A DNA stretch of 64,000 nucleotides, from the NCBI GenBank assembly GCA_009746045.1, contig RPFO01000103.1:994591-1058590 (forward strand). Direction: 5' to 3'. Both the position numbers and the translations under genes were made by a program. This document shows, one piece after another, positions 24,112 to 34,423 of the stretch (its first letter is position 1; each line of letters opens with the position of its first letter). Source of the DNA: Mesostigma viride (taxonomy: Eukaryota; Streptophyta; Mesostigmatophyceae; Mesostigmatales; Mesostigmataceae). The notes under the pieces are model-generated. The model worked only from the letters and a program-made list of their open reading frames with translations, made no database searches and was not told the origin of the DNA.

Positions 24112-25085
24112 CAGTGTTTTTTTTAGTGGCGATACACCGCCAAATGTGGCGGTGTGGCACTTTTTTTGGCAAAATGTGGCGGTGCCACCCACTTGGACAG
24201 GGCACCCAAGAAGCCACAATTTGGCCGTGCTGTTCTACTTTGTAGTTTCGTTTCGCCACAGGGTGGCCGTGCCTGAAGTTCACTCTAGTACAGGCTACGC
24301 CACAATTGGCGGTGTCAGCCGGTCTTCCGGCCGGCGTTCCGCCACAAGCCTCCCTAGTACTAGAACTACTATGAGTATTACTATGACTGACTGACTTACT
24401 GACTGCATAGTGCATGTACGTAGAGCCCGGCCAAGTGCCAAGTGGCAAGTGGCCCGCTGCCAGAGACCAGAGTGCACTGTGCAGACTGCAGCTTGTGTGC
24501 ATTTTCTGGCTTCAGCTGGCTGGCGGCCTGGCGGCTGGCGCCTCAGTTCCAGTCACTCGCCAGCCATACAGTACTGTACTGCATTGCATTGACTATGTGT
24601 TTCGACTTTCGGCACTTCAGTAATCGTTTTGTTAAGCAGTGGCTGTAGTGGTAATCGTTGTTGTTAATTTACCAAGTACGCCCGGCGCCGATGCCTGAGA
24701 CGGAGACGCTCGCCCGCCTTGTGTACAGGCATTCACGCCTTAAGTTGGGTTCGAGGTTTTTGGTCAACCCAACTTCAGGCGTGAACCCAACTTAAGGCGT
24801 GAATGATTCTAATAAATTCTACTAGTTTGAACTTAAGATAATTAAACATACTGTTCTGAACTACTTTGAACTTGGAATGCCAGTACGGCGCCGCGCCGCG
24901 CTGACCCCGCTGCCGGTAGGGTCATTTGCTGCACCAAAAAGCCAGCCCGCCACACGTGGCCGTGCCAAGCCCAATTTTAATTGGCTTAAAGCCACACATT
25001 GGCCGAGTAAACTGAAGTTTTCATAGTTCGAAACGCCACAAGTGGCCTAGCGCCACTAGTAACGAAAACCTTAAAAAAAACACTG
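24112..25085. mobile_element. hAT-like non-autonomous DNA transposon, 974 bp
   Basis: An exact 8-bp target duplication CGATCCAG flanks it (24104-24111 and 25086-25093). The termini CAGTGTTTTTTTTA and its reverse complement are perfect for 14 bp. Many subterminal GCCACA...TGTGGC / GGCGGTG words occur at both ends. An 8-bp duplication plus subterminal repeats is typical of hAT elements. No transposase is encoded. A smaller TIR element is nested at 24726-24883. Confidence 0.85.
24726..24883. mobile_element. TA-flanked TIR element, copy 2, nested in the hAT-like element
   Basis: The ends CAGGCATTCACGCC and GGAATGCCAG form a 9-bp imperfect inverted repeat, with TA on each side. The internal CACGCCTTAAGTTGGGTT repeats and AT-rich core match 4185-4415 in the opposite orientation. 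It inserted after the surrounding hAT-like element. Confidence 0.82.
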
Positions 25086-25093
25086 CGATCCAG

Positions 25094-26250
25094 GGCTCAA
25101 GATCTTAAATAATATTACTACCATCATTCGATTCTAATAAGATGTACTACATTCTATTACTATTCTACTTAGAAGATGTCAAATCCAGTGTCTCAAGATC
25201 TTAATGCTGGAAATCTAAACGTGGGACTAGGGGTTTGCTGTACAGTAAGCGGAACCGCAGACAAACGTGGGACTAGGGGTTAATTATTACTGAGAACGGT
25301 ATACTGTAGCAGTTATTGTGCTCAGCTCACCAGGAGCTCACGCGAATGACGCGATCTTTTGCCGACCGAGTCGCGCAAGAATGCTTCTGCGACCGAAGTA
25401 CTTTTATGAGTTACTACTTAGCACTCTCATTTGGTTGGCGGCCGAAACTAGCGGGAACTCACTCTAGCTCTCATATGCTCGCGCGTGTTCGCGCTAGAAA
25501 TCGAGGATAAGGAGAAGCAAATGACTTCCCGACTCCCGTAGCGGCGGTAGCGCATGCCAGTGCTGCCACGGATGTTGGGATACCGATGTATGTGTGCTGA
25601 ATTGCTGATGTATGTGAACTCCGGTCGCTGAGACGCGGACGAGACCCGCGCCGAGCGACGCTCCAAGCAAGCACGGCAAGGCGCCAAGTGCCGCCAAGTG
25701 CCAAGGCCCCATCCAAGCTCTTCAAGGGAATTGCAAGGAAAATAGGAAATGAAGGAATCCTCCGGGCATGCAGCACTCCCAGATGATGCTGCCGCCTGCA
25801 TCAAGCCGCCAGCAATAGCGAACACGAAGTCGAGCAAACACGCTGCCAAATAAACTTGCTACTGTATTGCGAAACTAGAAAATGCTACCTAATAAAATGG
25901 CACGGGGCCGGGGGAGCTCGCCCACGTTCTGAAGTCTTCACAGCAACTTTCCACAGCTGGGGTAGCTTTAGCTTGAGGATCGAATTTTCAACATCTTTAA
26001 AGGGCAATGGCGACTTGCACGTTGAGAATTGCTTGCCCAGGTGCGTGACAATACGATTTTTATTTATTTATTTATTTATTTATTTATTTTGGGGGGGGGG
26101 GGGTATTGCCTGTAGGATTTTACTGTCCCTCAAGACATGCAAAAGTTAGTGAGTTTCTGCCCTCATTTTCCTTCATTGACGTGGTGCTTCGATTTCGTGT
26201 GAAATGCAGCCCTGGGTATTACAGCTCAGGCGGTAAGCTCGCGGGTCTCA
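25094..26250. other. Intergenic stretch without a supportable gene
   Basis: Contains a 19-bp direct repeat AAACGTGGGACTAGGGGTT (25218-25236 and 25263-25281). A (TTTA)n tract followed by poly-G lies at 26056-26103. A 133-codon minus-strand frame (25448-25849) has no recognisable domain. The promoter of the riboflavin synthase gene should lie at the right-hand end. Confidence 0.5.
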
Positions 26251-29200
26251 GTGTCTGCCTCCCATAAAATTTCACGTCGCCCAAAGAGCTCGCTGGCCGT
26301 CAATCGCCAATGCCTCCGCTCTTTCTTTGAGTGCACGCCTGTAACCAATTTTGCCGGTGACGCCAAGCCATTCGAAGGGAATGCGAGCAGGCTCCGCTCA
26401 TCCAGCCGGTTCAGCAGAGCCTCGAGGCATACCGCCTTGAAAGTGGATGCCATTTTCACAGGTATTCGTCGTTGTCGTATGTTCGATGTCAGTCTGTCGA
26501 CCCTCCCATGCGCAGGTTCTCGTTTGCGAAGTTAACCTTGCTTAGAAGCAGGCATGTTGACTTTAGGATAGCTCATTGTGGACGGGCGCCCCACGGGCGT
26601 TTGATACAAACAAAATATCTCATTTACATGGTTGCCACTATTACAAGTTGCATTAGAGATGTGCCGGCCTACGGTAGTCAGACTAGGCGCCTATCGTAAT
26701 AATTAGCTATAGCACTTGTAATTTATTCACATGCATACCGAGGGAAAAGGGTGGCTGTTTGCATACAATTAGATAGGATGTATTGTACTGTGATGTCTCT
26801 GATGTGTGCGGCTGGTGTCTGTTTCCGGCTGCTTGGTATTGAATCATCGGCAGTATTATCCGAAGTGGGTGCCCACACGAAATTTTATACGAGATATTTT
26901 AAAACGTTTCAGTATACCATGTGCTCGACCTGTAAGAATATGGTCAAGTCCTAGCACAAAGTAGTAAGTTCAGTTAGCACTCGTTGGTACAGCATACTTT
27001 GAGTTCCCTTTATATTGGGAACAACATGGCATGGTCTGTGTTTATCGGAATACCAACGCATGTTCTTACACTAAAAATACACGCAGGTATTGTGGAGGAG
27101 ATGGGGTCGGTCCAGGAGTTGAAGGACATCAACGGCGGCGTCCAGCTCACCGTGGTGTGCACGCCGGAGCTGCTGGCAGACGTCAAGGTGAGTGGGCCCA
27201 TCATCCTCCCTGCGCCCGGTTCCGAGTGGTTTCAAGGGGTGGCTTTTCCCAGTTCTAGTTTGATAAGGGTGAATGCGACATAGTGAGCGTGCAGCCCATC
27301 ATGTTGTACTGATGCACGCTTGGGGCCCACACCTGGTCTAGTTGCACGCGATGGACACGCGCTGGACACGCGATGGACACGCGCTGGTGCGCCCGGTCTG
27401 GTGGCATGGGGTGAGCGCGAGGTGGACACGCGATGGGGCATACTCCCGGCACCCTGGTCGAACAAAGATCACGGCAGCCAGCCAGCTGCAAAGAAATGAA
27501 GATAAAAAGCCAGCTGCAAAATATATATCGGAAACATCCATGCAACCTTCTGTTGCTTGTCAATCGTAAAGCTTGGAAGACAGCACTGCCGTCAACCGAT
27601 TGGCGTCTTCATTGCTTGCTGTCTGCCCACGCTGCATTTTGAACTGAATATTCCGCGGGTGCCTATGAACATTAGACAACATTCGGTGGGAGAACCGGAC
27701 CTCTACGAGACTAGGTTGCACGCTAGGTAGGAGAAAGGCGGTAGCCTCCCCCTCCCCCTCTTAAACAACCCTTGGGAAGCCCTTTCGAAGCCTAGTCATG
27801 TGCCCCATCGTGGATTGGGGGCGGGGCGGGTGGGGGGGAAGGTGTTTATGCAGTCAGGAGAGCGTTGCCGTCAAGCAAGTTATACTCTCAAACCGTTCAT
27901 CTGTCACAGGTCACTTGCTCAGTGTCCGACTGTGCATGTGCTTCGCTCAGGATGCATTCTTTGAGCGCCCTGAAATCATTTGGGCTTCCCCCTGTAGTTG
28001 GATGACAGCACCCATCGCATTACCCGCTTCACGGCCTTGCTTGCGTACTAGCTTGGTGCGCGTGCCCATTAGACGCACAAAGACGGCGTAATCTCATTTC
28101 CAACAATAGGTTTAAATAATTTGAAATAAATTAATATGTGGTCATGCGTGCTCATGCCTCGTGGGCGCACTCTTTGATGGCCCTGTCGCGAATGCATTCG
28201 TCCCGCACAGCTGGGGGACAGCATCGCCGTCAACGGAACCTGCCTCACCGTGACGACGTTTGGCCGCGACTACTTCACCGTGGGTGAGTGCGCCATCTAT
28301 AAATAGCCCCGGTGGATGACTTCACCCTCTGTGATTGCTGGCACCGCACGCATGCACTAGCACCGCTGCTGCATTTCCTCGCTTCGCCCCCTTTGCCTCC
28401 CCTAATGTCTTCTAAATGTTGGCTCATGCCCTCTCTCCCTCCCCTTAATTCTTCTAACCTAGGGCTTGTGCCCCCTTTCCCTTCATTCAATTCTTCTAAC
28501 TTTGGGCTTGTGCCCCCTTTCCCTTCTACCTTTGGGCTTGTGCCCCCTTTCTCTTCCCTTCATAAATCTAACTTTGGGCTTGTGCCTTGTCGTCTTTATC
28601 CTGCCCTGCCGGTCATTACTCGCATGCCTTTCTTTCCCTGTACCTTTTTGTTCCAGTCGTTTATTCATGCGATCTTCACCTTGCCCTGCCCGCCCCCGCG
28701 TCCCCCATCCCTCCTTGGTTGGCACATGGCACATGGCACATGGCACATGGCACATGGCACATGGCACATGGCACATGGCACATGGCACATGGCACATGGC
28801 ACATGGCACATGGCACATGGCACATGGCACATGGCAGGGCTCGCACCGGAGACGCTGAGGAAGACGTCCCTGGGGGAGGTGGTTGCTGGGTCCAAGGTCA
28901 ACCTGGAACGCTCGCTGCAACCCAGCAGCCGCATGGGTGGCCATTTCGTGCAGGTAATGCTCGTGTGCTTTGTGCAGGTGGGCCGCATGGGGGGCCATTT
29001 CGTGCTATTGGGATGAGGGTGTATATAGATCCGGGTGGTCGGGGCATATCCTGTGCAGGTGCTCTGTTTTGTACGGGTGATTGAATCAGTCATTACTATT
29101 GAATCATACTATTGAATCATGCTATTGAATCAATCATTACTATTGAATCATTACTATTGTATCATTACTATTGAATCATACTATTGAATCATACTATTGA

Positions 29201-32200
29201 ATCATACTATTGAATCATACTATTGAATCATACTATTGAATCATACTATTGAATCATACTATTGAATCATACTATTGTATCATTACTATTGAATCATACT
29301 ATTGAATCATACTATTGAATCATACTATTGTATCATTACTATTGAATCAAGCATTACTATTGTGCAGACAGGCGGAGGCCTGCTTCGTGCCGGTGGGTGG
29401 GGGCTAGGATTTAGCTATATGACTATATATACAGTACTTTCACTACCCACCATTAGTAGTAATATGACTATTAGTAGTTGCGTGACGGTGCCCTCACTAC
29501 CCAACGACCAGGCCCACGTGGGCAGCACGGTGATCCTCTCAGCAGCACTCATCATCAGCTCGCAGGAATACGCGTTCTTGGACATGACATGATGATCATA
29601 TATTTTATATAGTGCAGCGAGCTAGTATAATTATATTATATCTTGGACATGACATGATGGCTATTTACGGGATGGTCACAACCCATCCTTGTCGCCATGC
29701 CACCCAGGGCCACGTGGACAGGGTATACCGGGCCATGCTTATCAGGGCTCAGTATGTTCCCATCAGGAACGTCTGTCTGACAGTTTGTCGTCCAGCAACT
29801 GCTATCTGGCATCTTGCGCGGTGTGGCATCGTCACAATCGCTGTCGTCGTGTCGACAACTATCAGGGCCACGTCGATGGCACAGGCATCATCAAGCAGTT
29901 CAAGCCGGAGGGCGACTCCGTGTGGGTGACCATTGGCTGCAGCCCATCGCTGATGAAGTACATCGTGCCCAAGGTAGGTAGGCGATGGCAGCAGTGTCGC
30001 TGATGAAAGTACATCGTGCCCAAGCCCCAAGGTGGGGTGATTGGTGGCAGTGGTGGTAATGCTATGATATCATGCGTAGTATGATGTAGGACATAGGATA
30101 TAGGATGTAGGATATAGGATATAGGACATAGGATATAGGATATAGGATATAGGATATAGGATATAGGATATAGGATACAGGATATAGGATATAGGATATA
30201 GGATATAGGATATAGGATATAGGATATAGGATATAGGATATAGGATATAGGATATAGGACACAGGACACAGGACACAGGACACAGGACACAGGACACAGG
30301 ACACAGGACACAGGACACAGGACACAGGACACAGGACACAGGACACAGGACACAGGACACAGGACACAGGACACAGGACACAGGACACAGGACACAGGAC
30401 ACAGGACACAGGACACAGGACACAGGACACAGGACACAGGACACAGGACACAGGACACAGGGCACAGGGCACAGGGCACAGGGCACAGGACACAGGACAC
30501 AGGACAGAGGACAGAGGACTGAGGACATAGGTTATAGGTTATAGGATATAGGATATAGGACATGAGACAAAGAGTCGAGACGGCATGTGTGGGAGTAGGA
30601 GACCATCGGCTTCAACCCTGCACGCATGAGGTACATCGTGTCCAAGGGAAGGTCGTGGATGAATCTGAATGCCGGCATGAAACAATGGGGAAGACTGCGT
30701 CATCAACAAGGGTTGATACGCCATGGCTTCCGCCAACGAGGCTGCGCGATCAATTGATTATTTAATACGGGGGGCGCATATCATTGTGTCTGCAGCCCGA
30801 CACTCATGAAGTCCATCATGTTGGTAGGGGGTAATGGCTGTAATGCTACCGCGCCATAGGGCATGGGACGTTGACAGCGCGCATTGACTTGCCCGCAGAC
30901 CGATAGCAATCTATTACATCTTGGCCATGCGATGTCATGGACATCACCGATTGTATCGGTTAAGATACAACACGCGGTAGGTACCGACTGGCTTCATTGC
31001 CTGACTTCATAGTCTGGTGTATTTATCCCCTAATGCTGCCGTTTGTACTCTGAGAGTGCTTCGATTGATATGGCTCGATGTCAGGCATGACCATGATGCC
31101 AGAATATGCGGTTGTCACATATCAATTATCTAACTAGTGTGATCAATTATCTTGTGTTGAACTATAGTGCAGCACTCCGTGACTCCCCAACGGGAGCACG
31201 AGTCTAATTAATTAATTAATTAATTAATTAATTAATTAATAGTGCAGCAGAGCGCATGGGCCCAAGTTTAGCATTGGCTTTGCCCCCCGACCGCTAGTGA
31301 CCCTGCGTCCCTGCCTCACCCCATCCTCCTCCTTGCCCGCCTTAGCACATACAGACAACCACCAATTTGAGAGCACTGAGTCAGTAAATTAGCTTATTCC
31401 TTCATTCATTTGAGAGCGGAAGAGAGAGTCGGTATGGTTGGTATTCATGGAATTCAAGCTTGAATGTTCCCGTTTGGTTCCTCCGCCCCAGTAGAATGGT
31501 ATTTCACTTATTAATTCTTGTTCTCGTCCCTTGCACCGATATTCCAACATGCTGTCGGTGGCTCTGGCTTCTTATGTGGCTATCCATTTCGTGCACGTTG
31601 TTGATGGCTGTTCGGCCTCACGACTCTGTTTTCCCCACCCTGCAGGGATACATCGCGGTGGATGGCACGAGTTTGACAGTGGTGGACACTTACGTAAGTC
31701 CGCTCATGACTATTTTTAGTCCACGTAGCAGCAGGCGAGCCTTGGAAGTTTTCACACACACTTGGTGTTATGTATGTTGTGACTACTTGCGTAAGTCACA
31801 ACATACCATGAATATGTCAGGATATTCACAGCTTCCCTACAAACCTGCAATGGCACCCATAAGAAGGAGGTGGTGGGCGCCTCCATAAGAAGGTTTGTAG
31901 AGCAGGTATAGGGGGACAGCCAGGAGTCACTTGCCTGGATGGCCTTGAGGTTTTTTGTGCGGACACAGCAGTGCTTCGCCCGTGGACACCTCCAGAAGGG
32001 AGCGGGGACTGTCATTAATGAGCAAGGTCGTGCTTGCTGGTCCATTGGTGTGTGTCTCTTTTCTAACAATAGCGAAAAATGGAAAAGCGTTACACAGGGA
32101 ATGAAGACCCAACTCTTTTCTTGTTCCTGATTTTCTTGTTCGCCATTTTCTTGTTCGCAACCCATAAGGAATGCTTTTCCATTTTCCTGTGAACCGCGGC

Positions 32201-33906
32201 TCTCCCTGCGGGGGCCAGTCGCCGTCTAGTCAATTTTGTATCGCGGAGCAGATTTCAGTGCCGTTGAGGACTACTGCTATCAAACTATTCCTGTTTTCGA
32301 CATTGTTTTGAATTACTTTCATCATTGCCTGTGATTATTCTTGTGTATTCTTGTTGTGTACTGGCATCGCTACATATGGCAATAATAACACTAATCATGA
32401 TACTAGTACTAATGATAACAGGAGTTTTGAAGGTGACATCCCAGTGCTGAGTGCCTTCACCCACATCACACAGGGGGCGTTTGTGGTACCATTTCTTGTT
32501 TTGTTGTTGTTGCTACTTCCCCGTCATCGGTTCTGGCCAATAGGGAGAAGATGCGACGACCCTACCCTACTCTAACCTTGTAAACTTCATGACAGCTAGC
32601 AATAGTTGGTTAGTTAGAAGTCATGCATTTAAATTCGAAATGATATTTCGAAAAATCAGTACAGTTAGCAACTGTTGTTTAGTTACATGTCTTGCATGAA
32701 AGTTCAGCCGATCCGATTGTTGCTGTCATTCTAAAAATCGTGCACATAAAACTGTGCTGCAATGCGCCGTCGACTGCTTTTCGCAGCCGGATGGCTTCAC
32801 GTTTATGCTGGTCGCGTACACGCAAGTAAACGTCGTCATCCCTCTAAAGAAAGTCGGCGACAAGGTCAACTTGGGTGAGTGGTGGGCGGCACTGGATGCA
32901 AGGTCAACTTGGGTGAGTGACCGGGAATTTTATACCGGGAGACTTGGGTGAGTGACCGGGATCCAAGGTTGATTCGCGGGGGTGACGGTTGGCTGTAGAA
33001 AAGGAGAGGCGGACAAACAGGCTCGCAGGTAGCTGGCTACCTGGGCTACCTGGGTGACTGATGGATGCTGGAGTTGCATTACTTTGGTACATCCCCCAAC
33101 TTCCTTTGCTGTTCACCCATATCTGTGGTATTGTAATTGGCAGGAGATTGAGGGGACTGAAGGTACCTTTGCCTACTCATTGTACAGTGTTTACCCCTAG
33201 GCGGTGAGTGCCCCACGGAGGCATACAAATGAGGGAGGGAGGGAGGGAGGGAGGGAGGGAGGGAGGGAGGGAGGGAGGGAGGGAGGGAGGGAGGGAGGGA
33301 GGGAGGGAGGGAGGGAGGGAGGGAGGGAGGGAGGGAGGGGGGGAGGGAGGAGGGAGGGAGGGAGGGAGGGAGGGAGGGAGGAGGGAGGGAGGGAGGGAGG
33401 GAGGGAGGGAGGGAGGGAGGGAGGGAGGGAGGGAGGGAGGGAGGGAGGGAGGGAGGGAGGGAGGGAGGGAGGGAGGAAGGAAGGAAGGAAGGAAGGAAGG
33501 AAGGAAGGAAGGAAGGAAGGAAGGAAGGAAGGAAGGAAGGAAGGAAGGAAGGAAGGAAGGAAGGAAGGAAGGCCCCGCCGTTCTCTGGGCTTGCTGGTAA
33601 GCGAGCGGGTGGAATTAACAAGTTAGCCTACCTGTCAACCATCCTGGCAGCTCTACCCACCGAGAGCAATCAAGATTGATAACCATTACCCTTTTATGCA
33701 AAATGATGACCCACTCACAGAGTGGTTACTCACAAAGTCACGAATTAGCCCTCCTTGCTGGATGGGCGTTTGCTGACTGTTTTTGAGAACCTTTTTTTGC
33801 ACTTTTGCTCATTACCCTGCGCCCCCCCACAGAGGTGGACATTGTGGGCAAATATGTGGAGAAGATGATGGCAGGGTATCAGGCCAAGATGCAGGCTGGG
33901 GCGTAA
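26251..33906 (+). CDS. Riboflavin synthase, 8 exons, with targeting extension
   Basis: Exons: 26251-26461, 27087-27187, 28211-28283, 28838-28953, 29866-29973, 31646-31693, 32787-32874, 33833-33906, giving 272 residues with every junction in phase. The enzyme dismutates two 6,7-dimethyl-8-ribityllumazines to riboflavin plus the pyrimidine precursor. Residues 1-64 are rich in Ser, Arg and Ala, fitting plastid import. The first lumazine-binding barrel begins with IFTGIVEEMG and has [14 protein letters not shown] (Ser108, Cys115). The linker [14 protein letters not shown] (161-174) opens the second barrel, which holds [22 protein letters not shown] and [20 protein letters not shown]. The start chosen is the first ATG of exon 1. 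All family motifs are intact. Confidence 0.96.
27335..27440. repeat. Short CGATGGACACGCGCTGGACA repeat in riboflavin synthase intron 2
   Basis: Five or six units of GGACACGCG(A/C)TGG with a GGTGAGCGCGAGG stretch between. A small degenerate array. Confidence 0.7.
27985..28055 (+). repeat. Upstream echo of riboflavin synthase exon 3 acceptor edge
   Basis: CCCCCTGTAGTTGGATGACA, then GCACCCATCGC and CGCTTCAC, parallels the real TCCCGCACAGCTGGGGGACA, GCATCGCC, CTGCCTCAC (28201-28250). The preceding GATGCATTCTTTGAGCGCCC also resembles sequence upstream of the real acceptor. The copy ends in TAG rather than CAG at the splice position. Confidence 0.6.
28430..28590. repeat. GGGCTTGTGCCCCCTTTCCC repeat in intron 3
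   Basis: Four spaced copies of TTGGGCTTGTGCCCCCTTT with CTTCTAAC linkers of varying length. The pyrimidine-rich strand lies upstream of the exon 4 acceptor. Confidence 0.8.
28722..28837. repeat. (ACATGGC)n heptamer directly abutting the exon 4 acceptor
   Basis: About 16 perfect copies end in the acceptor itself (ATGGCAG|GG). The heptamer has no AG dinucleotide, so the first AG after the upstream pyrimidine tract is the real splice site. Confidence 0.95.
28975..29006 (+). repeat. Echo of riboflavin synthase exon 4 donor edge
   Basis: Exon 4 ends AGCCGCATGGGTGGCCATTT then CGTGCAG|GTAATG. At 28981 the sequence GGCCGCATGGGGGGCCATTT then CGTGC repeats it, preceded by TGTGCAGGTG. The copy lacks a GT at the matching donor position. 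Confidence 0.85.
29098..29362. repeat. 13-bp minisatellite (TACTATTGAATCA)n
   Basis: About 19 units with TATCATTACTATTG variants, in riboflavin synthase intron 4. AT-rich and non-coding. Confidence 0.92.
29500..29736 (+). repeat. Two upstream echoes of riboflavin synthase exon 5 acceptor edge
   Basis: Exon 5 begins ATCAG|GGCCACGTCGATGGCA. CCAGGCCCACGTGGGCAGCA (29509) and CCCAGGGCCACGTGGACAGG (29703) repeat the CAG and the first codons. Both retain a plausible AG, so they are possible decoy acceptors. Confidence 0.8.
29998..30032 (+). repeat. Echo of riboflavin synthase exon 5 donor edge
   Basis: Exon 5 ends CGCTGATGAAGTACATCGTG then CCCAAG|GTAGG. The copy at 29999 is CGCTGATGAAAGTACATCGT then GCCCAAGCCCCAAGGTGGGG, with one inserted A and a small internal duplication. 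Weaker copies lie at 30611-30650 (GAGGTACATCGTGTCCAAGG) and 30791-30832 (CTCATGAAGTCCATCATG then TTGGTAGG). Confidence 0.9.
30085..30555. repeat. 7-bp arrays (ATAGGAT)n then (ACACAGG)n
   Basis: About 24 copies of one heptamer pass directly into about 36 copies of another that differs mainly by A-to-C and T-to-A changes, then back to the first type. The pattern suggests homogenisation of sub-variants within one array. It is not a known telomere repeat. Confidence 0.93.
31175..31238 (+). mobile_element. 64-bp LINE 3'-tail insertion with 11-bp target duplication
   Basis: ATAGTGCAGCA at 31164-31174 recurs at 31239-31249. The insert is only the hairpin (GACTCCCCAACGGGAGCACG) and an AGTC(TAAT)n tail, among the shortest possible 5'-truncated retrotransposition products. 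It lies in riboflavin synthase intron 5. Confidence 0.92.
31776..31802 (+). repeat. Echo of riboflavin synthase exon 6 donor
   Basis: Exon 6 ends GTGGACACTTAC|GTAAGTCC. GTGACTACTTGCGTAAGTCA repeats it 100 bp downstream with an intact GTAAGT consensus donor. Confidence 0.7.
32875..32965 (+). repeat. Triplicated 5' splice site after riboflavin synthase exon 7
   Basis: The real donor (32875; CAACTTGG|GTGAGTG) is followed by a copy at 32913 (preceded by AAGGTCAACTTGG) and another at 32948 (GAGACTTGG|GTGAGTGACCGGG). Spacings are 38 and 35 bp, so use of either alternative would break the frame. Confidence 0.93.
33229..33572. repeat. (GGGA)n-(GGAA)n polypurine tract, ~344 bp
   Basis: A G-rich tetramer array, interrupted by a GGGGGG and two GAGGAGGGA breaks, passes into about 24 GGAA units. 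It lies in riboflavin synthase intron 7 with the purine strand as the coding strand, so it may form triplex or R-loop structures. Confidence 0.96.
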
Positions 33907-34423
33907 TTGAATCAGGTTGCCGGCGGAGCTCGTTAAATCGTCATGATCCAGGATATGGCAAAGCTGGCTCATGCCAGTAAGAAGCAGTAAAGAAATAATG
34001 CCAAAATCAGGGCGATTATACCTACCTATTATGTCATGAGGGAGATCTCTTGATTTTGATCACTGGGACAGTTAGCAATTGCTCGAAGTTTCCTGCACAC
34101 TACATAATAGAGACCGCATGTAATCAAATTGATGAATGTAACAGGGCAGCCATTTATTGACCACACTTGGAGCCTACATTTAGGGGCCAATGTCCTCATT
34201 ATCCCATGGTGAGCTATGTCTGCCCATGCATAACAGGCAGCCCTAACTCTAGCCTTCCCTTGTACGGGGACGGGCACAGGGTGGCAGTATGTCCCGTCCC
34301 CTTGTATGGTAATTAGTCAACCACATGCATGTCTGTGCTGGGTCACTGCGCACGTGCCAAACCCCGCAGTGATGCAAAAGGACCTGATCTACATAAACAG
34401 GAGCATCTTATTAGGCACATGCG

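Noticed and set aside
25448..25849. 133-codon minus-strand frame as a hypothetical gene
   Set aside because: No domain, no supporting splice or promoter context, and overlapping frames of similar length on the same strand.
30085..30555. Interstitial telomere
   Set aside because: The heptamers ATAGGAT and ACACAGG do not match TTTAGGG, TTTTAGGG or TTAGGG in either orientation.
33079..33626. SLPP/FLPS and GREG repeat proteins
   Set aside because: Pure products of the GGGA/GGAA tract in riboflavin synthase intron 7.
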